Assembly: GCA_900771365.1 (NCBI GenBank)
Contig: CAAGNU010000351.1
Span: 1-20,969, forward strand
Origin: Bacteroidales bacterium
GTDB taxonomy: Bacteria > Bacteroidota > Bacteroidia > Bacteroidales > P3
Direction: 5' to 3'
DNA: 20,969 nucleotides
Shown: piece after piece, positions 16,171-20,969 of the stretch
Numbering within the stretch: position 1 is the stretch's first letter
Layout: every line of letters starts with the position of its first letter
The notes under the pieces: generated by a model
What the model was told of the DNA's origin: nothing
The model's input: only the letters and a program-made list of their open reading frames with translations
The model's database searches: none
Translations under genes and position numbers: made by a program

Positions 16171-16173
16171 CGC

Positions 16174-16320
16174 TTAGTCGAATAACAAATCAGCACTGCC
16201 GCCTTCGGTGAGGTTCTCAAGTATGCTTCCGTTGCATCCGCTGCACTGGAACCCTTTTTCCACTTTGCAATTCATTGTCTCCACTTTGGGGGAGACATAC
16301 CTTTCTTTGTTCTGTTCCAT
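16174..16320 (-). CDS. Small 48-residue cysteine-containing peptide upstream of the surface lipoprotein
   Basis: A complete frame from ATG 16320 to TAA (16174-16176) encodes 48 residues beginning MEQNKERYVSPKVETMNC and ending DLLFD. It has no signal peptide or membrane segment. The segment YVSPKVETMNCKVEKGFQCS resembles a kind of short hypothetical protein common in Bacteroidales, with the scheme Y-x-x-P-x-[IV]-E-V-...-[DE]-G-[FL]-x-x-SG and a variable acidic tail. Here cysteines lie at 18, 26 and 29, the last two in CSGC. It ends 16 bp before the lipoprotein start and shares its promoter region. Function is unknown. It might be a secreted or modified peptide, a leader for the lipoprotein, or a regulator. 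Family resemblance is from memory and needs a search; the frame and spacing are seen directly. Confidence 0.65.
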   Translation of the reverse strand: MEQNKERYVSPKVETMNCKVEKGFQCSGCNGSILENLTEGGSADLLFD

Positions 16321-16417
16321 CGTTTGATATTTTTTTATAGTTATTAAATTATTTAGGATGCGTTATGTATTACATTTTTAGTTAATTAGTGACGATAAAC
16401 CGATTTGTTGACAAGTG

Positions 16418-16425
16418 CAAATATA
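16418..16425 (-). promoter_or_regulatory. Candidate -7 element for the peptide-lipoprotein unit
   Basis: TATATTTG on the minus strand (16425-16418) fits TAnnTTTG and lies about 100 bp upstream of the peptide start. A TTTG at 16460-16457 is 31 bp away, too far for the usual -33 spacing, so only the -7 part is supported. Confidence 0.45.
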
Positions 16426-16477
16426 AGAAAAATATCTCACGTATAGAATTTCTTTCCAAAATATTTTTAATAGATAG

Positions 16478-16524
16478 AAAAGAGAAATGCCGAAACATCA
16501 TCAGTGCTTCGGCATTTCTCTTTT
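16478..16524 (-). terminator. Terminator hairpin after ssb
   Basis: A perfect 17-bp stem pairs 16478-16494 with 16508-16524 around a 13-nt loop. The core is GAGAAATGCCGAA with TTCGGCATTTCTC. On the minus strand it begins 15 bp after the ssb stop and ends in TCTCTTTT. The plus-strand side is followed by TTATT, so it could work both ways. Confidence 0.85.
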
Positions 16525-16538
16525 TTATTGGTAAGGCC

Positions 16539-16985
16539 TTAGAATGGCAAATCGGCCAACGGCTCAGTTTCGTCGTTGAGTATAGCGGCGAGGGGGTCGT
16601 GTTCGCGTTCGTTCTGTTCTTCGGGACGGTTCTTGTTGGCGAGGACAGTGAAGTTGTCGGCCACCACCTCTGTGATGTAGCGTTTGTTGCCTTCGCGGTC
16701 TTCCCATGAACGAGTCTGAAGTTTGCCTTCGACATAGATTTGGGTGCCTTTGCGCAGAATCTTCTCAGCGATTTCGGCCAGTGTGCGCCAGCACACCACA
16801 TTGTGCCATTCGGTCTGTTCCACTTTTTCACCATCGCGGGTGCGGCGATATTCTGTGGTGGCGAGGGGGAACGAGGCTTTCTTTACCACGTTGGAAGTTT
16901 CGTCGTGACGGTCTTGTGGAAATGCCACGACGTCGGGATTCTTACCTAGGTTGCCAATGAGAATAACTTTGTTTACTCCTACCAT
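16539..16985 (-). CDS. ssb: Single-stranded DNA-binding protein
   Basis: The protein binds and protects single-stranded DNA in replication, recombination and repair and recruits partners through its C-terminal tip. The 148 residues comprise an OB-fold (about 1-110; VNKVILIGNLGKNPDV, EWHNVVCW, GTQIYVEGKLQTRSWED, ITEVVADN), a short polar linker, and the acidic tail ending EPLADLPF, whose last residues are the canonical interaction tip. It lies 109 bp downstream of mutY on the same strand but has its own promoter overlapping the end of mutY. A 17-bp terminator follows. Confidence 0.97.
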   Translation of the reverse strand: MVGVNKVILIGNLGKNPDVVAFPQDRHDETSNVVKKASFPLATTEYRRTRDGEKVEQTEWHNVVCWRTLAEIAEKILRKGTQIYVEGKLQTRSWEDREGNKRYITEVVADNFTVLANKNRPEEQNEREHDPLAAILNDETEPLADLPF

Positions 16986-17077
16986 AGTCTAGTCTGTTTT
17001 TTACCTGTATTCTTGTTATTTTTTGACGTTTTGTGTATGTTGTAAAATCAGTGCAAAGATAGCATTTTTTGTGCAAC

Positions 17078-17110
17078 CAAAGATATAAAGATATTCACAA
17101 TTTCGACAAA
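17078..17110 (-). promoter_or_regulatory. Promoter for ssb, with a second -7 element downstream
   Basis: On the minus strand TTTG (17110-17107, inside the 3' end of mutY) and TATCTTTG (17085-17078) are 21 bp apart, a consensus match. A second TATCTTTG lies at 17061-17054. A TTTG within the first -7 box would be only 16 bp from it, so it may be a weaker tandem start. Confidence 0.7.
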
Positions 17111-18153
17111 TATCTGTCTATCAAACGCGAAATGGGGAGAGATTTGATTTCAGAGCCTCTGAAAGGCTCTGTTTTTTGGGGCATTCTTGGCGGTTTGAAA
17201 CCGTATTTTGCCTGTAAAAATTGTGCTTTTATGGTGCGGTGAGTGAGCTTGTGCGTCAGCATTTGCGCGGGTTTCAGTGAGAGGGGTTCGCATCCGAGCC
17301 ACTCTTTCAGCAAGGAACCTATTGTGTTCTCTATTTCGGCCTCGGTTATGGGTTCCTCTGCCTCGTAGAGGGGCAGCTCGTAGAGTCCCTGCCAGATATC
17401 GCCGGGTTCGCGCTTGTGCATCAGCCGTACATCTTCGCCCGCCTCGGGCCAGCTTATATCTATGTAATAAAAGTAGCGTTCTTTCACCTCCACGGGTTGC
17501 GGCTTCATGGGGAGCATCTCTACCTTGCCTTCGCGATAGGCTACGCACTCTTGGCGGAAGATGCAACTCTGGCAGTCGCAGCCAGTAGGCTTGCAGTATA
17601 TCGAGCCGAAATCCATAATAGCCTGGTTGAACAGGTCGGGATGCTCTCGGTCGATAAGGATTTTCAGCTTGGTCTCGAACTCGGTATAGGCTTGGTTGGT
17701 GCCGATAGGGGTATAGATGCCGTATAGGCGGGAGATGAAGCGGTACACGTTGCCATCAATCACTGGGTAGGGGAGTTTGAAGGCGAAGGAAGCTATGGCG
17801 GCTGCTGTGTACCGCCCCACGCCTTTGAGGGTGGAGATGTCTTCGTAGGTGCTAGGGAAAACGCCTCCGAGGTCGTAGGCGATGTGTCGCGCGGCTGCGT
17901 GTAGGTTTCGAGCGCGAGAGTAGTAGCCGAGGCCTTGCCAGCTTTTTAGCACCTGTTCTTCCGAGGCATCGGCGAGGTGGCGGACGGTGGGGTATTCGTG
18001 GATGAAATGCTCGTAGTAGCTGCGGCCCTGCTCGATGCGGGTCTGCTGTAAAATTATTTCGGACAGCCAGATAAAATAGGCATTATCGATGCCGCGCCAA
18101 GGCAGCTGCCGCCCATATTCTTGATACCAGTTAAGTAGTTTTTCGGATAACAT
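17095..18153 (-). CDS. mutY: A/G-specific adenine glycosylase
   Basis: This DNA repair enzyme removes adenine mispaired with 8-oxoguanine. Its 352 residues include the helix-hairpin-helix LKGVGRYTAAAI (109-120), catalytic Glu32 in LSEIILQQTR and Asp133 in PVIDGNVYRF. The four cysteines of the 4Fe-4S cluster are Cys187, Cys194, Cys197 and Cys203, with the exact C-x6-C-x2-C-x5-C spacing. The C-terminal part (about 225-350) is the NUDIX-like domain that reads 8-oxoguanine (DIWQGLYELPLYE). The neighbour ssb on the same strand is a frequent partner in Bacteroidales. I saw no exact promoter upstream of the start at 18153. Confidence 0.95.
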   Translation of the reverse strand: MLSEKLLNWYQEYGRQLPWRGIDNAYFIWLSEIILQQTRIEQGRSYYEHFIHEYPTVRHLADASEEQVLKSWQGLGYYSRARNLHAAARHIAYDLGGVFPSTYEDISTLKGVGRYTAAAIASFAFKLPYPVIDGNVYRFISRLYGIYTPIGTNQAYTEFETKLKILIDREHPDLFNQAIMDFGSIYCKPTGCDCQSCIFRQECVAYREGKVEMLPMKPQPVEVKERYFYYIDISWPEAGEDVRLMHKREPGDIWQGLYELPLYEAEEPITEAEIENTIGSLLKEWLGCEPLSLKPAQMLTHKLTHRTIKAQFLQAKYGFKPPRMPQKTEPFRGSEIKSLPISRLIDRYLSKL

Positions 18154-18341
18154 AGAGAAGTCTTATTTTAGGATTCATTAACATTTAAAAATCAGTTTTG
18201 CGGGCAATATTTCTGCTAACTGTTTGAAAAATGTATGTTAAATATTATTCGTATGTCAATTGTAAGATATTGTTATATATCATGTTCTAAATTCGTATAT
18301 GTTAAAAATGTCAAAAACTTGAATTTTGAAGCATCAAAAGT
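18154..18341. other. A+T-rich divergent region between mutY and rpmB
   Basis: No gene is visible. One TTAACATT copy lies at 18178-18185. No consensus promoter for mutY was found on the minus strand. The plus-strand promoter of rpmB begins at 18342. Confidence 0.5.
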
Positions 18342-18372
18342 TTTGTCAATTCAAAAAAAAGTCCGACTTTTG
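18342..18372 (+). promoter_or_regulatory. Promoter of the rpmB-rpsU unit
   Basis: TTTG (18342-18345) and GACTTTTG (18365-18372) are 19 bp apart. The -7 element differs from TAnnTTTG only at its first base. The start of transcription would be near 18378, leaving a 5' leader of about 60 nt. Confidence 0.65.
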
Positions 18373-18377
18373 CACCC

Positions 18378-18397
18378 GTTTTCCTCGAATGGAAAAC
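18378..18397 (+). promoter_or_regulatory. Hairpin at the predicted 5' end of the rpmB-rpsU transcript
   Basis: GTTTTCC (18378-18384) and GGAAAAC (18391-18397) form a perfect 7-bp stem with loop TCGAAT. It lies 5 nt after the -7 element, so it would sit at the very 5' end of the mRNA, or as an operator across the transcription start. Confidence 0.5.
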
Positions 18398-18440
18398 ACG
18401 AATAATATAACGTAAACAAACAATAAAAATTATATCGAAC

Positions 18441-18680
18441 ATGTCAAAGATTTGTGAAATTACCGGTAAAAAAGTGATCCGTGGTAACAACGTTTCCCAC
18501 TCCCGCATCCACACTAAGAGAACTTTCTCCCCCAACCTCCAGACCAAGAAGTTCTACATTCCCGAAGAGGGCATGTGGATTACCTTGAAGGTTAGCGCCA
18601 AGGGTATGCGCATCATCAACAAGAAAGGTATCGTTGCCGCTCTTAACGACGCAGCTGCTGAAGGCCATCTCCAGTTCTAA
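18441..18680 (+). CDS. rpmB: 50S ribosomal protein L28 (bL28)
   Basis: This 79-residue basic protein of the large ribosomal subunit opens MSKICEITGKKVIRGNNVSHS, the standard bL28 start, and continues with NLQTKKFYIP and a short C-terminal helix. The cysteine pairs of zinc-binding L28 forms are absent; only one Cys is present. It is followed after 65 bp by rpsU. In many Bacteroidales rpmB is followed by rpmG, so the present neighbour is unusual. A consensus-like promoter and a 5' hairpin lie upstream. Confidence 0.96.
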   Translation: MSKICEITGKKVIRGNNVSHSRIHTKRTFSPNLQTKKFYIPEEGMWITLKVSAKGMRIINKKGIVAALNDAAAEGHLQF

Positions 18681-18728
18681 GTTGAAGACAATAGTTCTTA
18701 ATAAACAATTTTTATCAATCCTTTAAAA

Positions 18729-18738
18729 AGAAAGAGGT
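18729..18738 (+). promoter_or_regulatory. Extended Shine-Dalgarno of rpsU
   Basis: AGAAAGAGGT (18729-18738) matches the complement of the 16S rRNA 3' end, AGAAAGGAGGT, in 10 of 11 positions with one G missing. It ends 7 nt before the rpsU start. Few genes in this window have any Shine-Dalgarno match. Confidence 0.7.
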
Positions 18739-18745
18739 ATTTAAC

Positions 18746-18943
18746 ATGATCGTAGTTCCTATTAAAGAAGGCGAAAACATTGAAAGAGCCCTTAAGAAAC
18801 TCAAGAGAAAATTTGAAAAAACTGGTGTCGTGAAAGAACTTCGCGAGCGTCAGAAATTCACTAAGCCTTCCGTCATCAACAGGGAACGCAGACAGAAAGC
18901 CATCTATGTCCAGCACCTGCGTCAGCAGGAACTCGACAAATAA
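18746..18943 (+). CDS. rpsU: 30S ribosomal protein S21 (bS21)
   Basis: This 65-residue, strongly basic helical protein of the small ribosomal subunit has the sequence MIVVPIKEGENIERALKKLKRKFEKTGVVKELRERQ, the typical Bacteroidota bS21 pattern. In this phylum bS21, with bS18 and bS6, is known to hold the 3' end of 16S rRNA so that the anti-Shine-Dalgarno is hidden. Genes for bS21 in the group tend to keep a strong Shine-Dalgarno, thought to allow feedback, and the upstream sequence here fits that. It follows rpmB by 65 bp with no terminator between them, and a terminator comes 22 bp after its stop. Confidence 0.95.
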   Translation: MIVVPIKEGENIERALKKLKRKFEKTGVVKELRERQKFTKPSVINRERRQKAIYVQHLRQQELDK

Positions 18944-18964
18944 GCCGAAGTCCGCACGTATCAT

Positions 18965-19001
18965 AAAAAGGCTGCATCTTTACGGATGCCGCCTTTTTTA
19001 T
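18965..19001 (+). terminator. Terminator of rpmB-rpsU, overlapping the end of the opposing gene
   Basis: AAAAAGGCTGCATC (18965-18978) pairs with GATGCCGCCTTTTT (18985-18998) with one mismatch around a 6-nt loop, and T-rich sequence follows. It covers the stop codon of the minus-strand gene at 18998, so the two converging units share it. Confidence 0.85.
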
Positions 19002-19606
19002 TGATGCTTTATAATAAAGAAAGGCCTCACAGGCGGCTTGAGTGCCAAAAAGAAGCATTCTGTCTGTGAAGGTGTCATCTTTTCCGAATATCCACCAATA
19101 ATGATATTGCACGGGTCGTCGTCTAAGATATTGCGCCCTATTATGATATTGCCTTTCATATCATCAGACATGGAACGATAAGCTGAAGCAATCCATTTTT
19201 CTATTGCTATTATCAGTTTCCCCTCGTGAGTTTCCCTCCACTTATTATCTTCTTTAATCTCATTTATCTCATCTATTATCTCGGAATAAAGGGCTTCCGA
19301 ATGACTCATTAATGTCACTCGATTCTCTTTAATGAGATTTCTGACATAAGCAATCTTTTCGTTACTGTCCAGTTCTCCATGTAATGATATATCTTTTTTC
19401 AGAACAACTGAAACTTCATCAATATCATTCAAGAGAGAACTCGAAATTCTAATTTTCAACAGCTCCTCTATTGGGGTAGGTGAAAATATCTCACGCAATT
19501 TTGCCAAAAGAAATTCCCGAGACCATTTAGCACTAGCAGCTAAGATTGATTGTTTTTGTTCCTCAGTCATTTTTCTTCTATTATTGATTTCGGCAGCAGC
19601 TGGCAT
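18998..19606 (-). CDS. Hypothetical protein, unknown function
   Basis: I do not recognise this 202-residue protein. It has no signal peptide or membrane segment. It is helical and charged in the first two thirds (EEQKQSILAASAKW, SNEKIAYVRNLIKENRV, EIIDEINEIKEDNKW). Toward the end, NIIIGRNILDDDPCNIIIGG contains the repeat NIIIG. An alternative start at ATG 19570 (MTEEQKQS) would give 190 residues and follows an A-rich stretch; I keep the longer frame. The gene is more A+T-rich than the neighbouring core genes, which suggests accessory or acquired DNA. It lies 48 bp downstream of the ATPase gene on the same strand and may be cotranscribed with it. Confidence 0.7.
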   Translation of the reverse strand: MPAAAEINNRRKMTEEQKQSILAASAKWSREFLLAKLREIFSPTPIEELLKIRISSSLLNDIDEVSVVLKKDISLHGELDSNEKIAYVRNLIKENRVTLMSHSEALYSEIIDEINEIKEDNKWRETHEGKLIIAIEKWIASAYRSMSDDMKGNIIIGRNILDDDPCNIIIGGYSEKMTPSQTECFFLALKPPVRPFFIIKHQ

Positions 19607-19654
19607 ATAATCAGCTGTTTTATAGTTGCGTAGTTTGTTTGTCTTTCAAAATGC

Positions 19655-20824
19655 TTAATAGTTCAGACCAAATAGCCACAGAGGTATAACATTCATGTAA
19701 CCTATCTCAATATCGTCTTTCACCACAAAGGCTTGTTCCACACCTGCAATCTGTTTCTGCTTTTTGTTCTTTCCTCCCACTTCGAAGGTACGCTCCCCTA
19801 TTTGAAAGTCAGAGATGGCGGAGGTCACTACTTGATGGTTTACACGCATCTGGTTAAAGAAGAATGTTTCTCGAGCATTTCCAACGTCGTAGTTGGCTCC
19901 ACCCAGCAGATGTGCCAAGTTGGTGTTGTCCAAATAGATTTTTTCCACCTTCCCCATGCTTCTGAATCCGCCTGTATCGTCTCGCAACTGTTCAATTAAT
20001 CCCGCTTTCTCCATGTGGACAAACCAGTCGGGCAACAGGTTTCGGCTGATGCCTATGGCTTGTGCGATGGACTGAATGTTAGGTTTGAACGGCACGCTCT
20101 CGGCTATAATAGACATCAGGTGTTTCATTTTGCGTGTAGCGGCTACGGTCATCTCTGTGTATTGGGGTATATCCACCTCCAAAGTCTTGTGGATCATTTG
20201 TGTCAGTCGTTCCTCGAAGTGATTCTCTGCGGCAAAGGGGTAATAGCCATACTTCAGATAGTCTGCAAAATAGGCGTATGGGCGGAAGCCGTCGGGGAGA
20301 GATATTTTATGGCTGACTATTTCGTCCAACGAGAGTTTGGGTAGTTGGATTCCTTCGAAGAATTCTATGTATTCTCGAAAAGACAGGCCTTGCATGTCGT
20401 ATGCTACCACACGACGGCTTAGGTCAGCCTCACCTTGTTCAATATCGAGAATGCTCGACCCTGTAAAGATTACTTTGAGACTTTTGTGATAGTCGTAGAT
20501 AAGTTTCAACTCTCGCGACCAATTGTTATATTTGTGAATCTCATCGATTATTAGCACCTTGCCACCTACCCTCACAAATTGGTCGGACAAGTCCACTAGC
20601 GTATGTGTCGAAAAGTACAAGTCTTCGGCATTGACCATCAAGGTGCTGTTGCGGTCAAGGTGCTCTTTGGCGTACTGGAGCAGCATGGTAGTCTTACCCA
20701 CACCACGTGATCCCTTGATGCCAATCATACGCTCATCCCAATCCACAATATCCCATAGGTAACGATGAAAAATTGTCGGGGTATCCATCAACATGGTCTC
20801 AAATCTGGCTTGTAACTTTTCCAT
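19655..20824 (-). CDS. AAA family ATPase (AAA_14 / DUF4143 type)
   Basis: The 389-residue cytosolic protein has an N-terminal P-loop ATPase domain: Walker A GSRGVGKTT at 38-46, Walker B VLIIDEIHKY at 90-99 and a sensor-like IFTGSS at 119-124. Its C-terminal part is of the DUF4143 type: FREYIEFF near 149-156, a helical winged-helix-like middle around MSIIAESVPFKPNIQSIAQAIGISRN, and a nuclease-like end with QIGERTFEVGGKNKKQKQI. Such proteins are numerous in Bacteroidales and archaea, are often gained or lost, and their job is not established. The final 30 residues (EQAFVVKDDIEIGYMNVIPLWLFGL) match the usual family ending, so the gene looks complete. No consensus promoter was found upstream. Confidence 0.88.
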   Translation of the reverse strand: MEKLQARFETMLMDTPTIFHRYLWDIVDWDERMIGIKGSRGVGKTTMLLQYAKEHLDRNSTLMVNAEDLYFSTHTLVDLSDQFVRVGGKVLIIDEIHKYNNWSRELKLIYDYHKSLKVIFTGSSILDIEQGEADLSRRVVAYDMQGLSFREYIEFFEGIQLPKLSLDEIVSHKISLPDGFRPYAYFADYLKYGYYPFAAENHFEERLTQMIHKTLEVDIPQYTEMTVAATRKMKHLMSIIAESVPFKPNIQSIAQAIGISRNLLPDWFVHMEKAGLIEQLRDDTGGFRSMGKVEKIYLDNTNLAHLLGGANYDVGNARETFFFNQMRVNHQVVTSAISDFQIGERTFEVGGKNKKQKQIAGVEQAFVVKDDIEIGYMNVIPLWLFGLNY

Positions 20825-20923
20825 ATCAAATTATTTTTCTTCTCTCAGTAACAATACTTCGGAACTTTTTAGTTCAACAATTTGATTATTAATATTTTAA
20901 TTAGATATTTTTAACTTTAAAAA

Positions 20924-20955
20924 TTTGGTCAAGTGGCTGAAAATGTGTATCTTTG
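20924..20955 (+). promoter_or_regulatory. Bacteroides-type promoter pointing out of the window
   Basis: TTTG (20924-20927) and TATCTTTG (20948-20955) are 20 bp apart on the plus strand, a full consensus match. No gene follows in the remaining 14 bases, so it must drive one beyond the right edge. It is divergent from the ATPase gene. Confidence 0.7.
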
Positions 20956-20969
20956 CAAATGATTTCAAC

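Noticed and set aside
16478..16524. The 17-bp inverted repeat as the end of a mobile element
   Set aside because: Its position 15 bp after the ssb stop and the following T-run fit an intrinsic terminator better, and there is no partner repeat or transposase.

Overview
The window is a stretch of chromosome from a member of the Bacteroidota, most likely order Bacteroidales. Several independent signs agree. Promoters fit the Bacteroides pattern TTTG - 19 to 21 nt - TAnnTTTG. Most genes lack a Shine-Dalgarno (SD) sequence. There are two OmpA-family proteins, one with the N-terminal domain typical of this phylum, and a fimbrillin-like lipoprotein with an acidic surface-export-like sequence after its lipid-bearing cysteine. 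The ribosomal protein genes and the acpP-fabF-rnc cluster also fit. I cannot name the genus.

Left part (1-7800): a leader with short repeats and a consensus promoter precedes a phosphoglucomutase/phosphomannomutase gene, which ends at a 15-bp terminator hairpin. Next come two translationally overlapping genes for exported proteins: an endonuclease/exonuclease/phosphatase-fold enzyme and an outer-membrane barrel carrying helix-hairpin-helix motifs. Converging on them is the acpP-fabF-rnc cluster (acyl carrier protein, ketoacyl-ACP synthase II, RNase III).

Middle (7800-14650): divergent from acpP is a compact purN - glycosyltransferase - OmpA-family operon. A 650-bp non-coding stretch with nested inverted repeats and TCGAA/AATGTTAA motifs follows. 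Then a second OmpA-family gene (minus) and pgi (plus) diverge from a shared region that holds a clear promoter for each.

Right part (14650-20969): a two-gene minus-strand unit encodes a 48-residue cysteine-containing peptide, too short for usual gene calling, and a fimbrillin-like lipoprotein. Next are mutY and ssb (genome maintenance, minus strand), then rpmB-rpsU (bL28, bS21) on the plus strand. The rpsU start is preceded by a sequence matching the anti-SD complement at 10 of 11 positions with one base deleted. The window closes with two A+T-rich minus-strand accessory genes, an unknown 202-residue protein and an AAA ATPase of the DUF4143 type. A consensus promoter at the right edge points out of the window.

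Most of this is housekeeping. The parts most worth a second look are the exported nuclease/helix-hairpin-helix barrel pair, the small peptide plus surface lipoprotein, and the rpmB-rpsU control signals. I saw no rRNA, tRNA, CRISPR array, insertion sequence or prophage gene.
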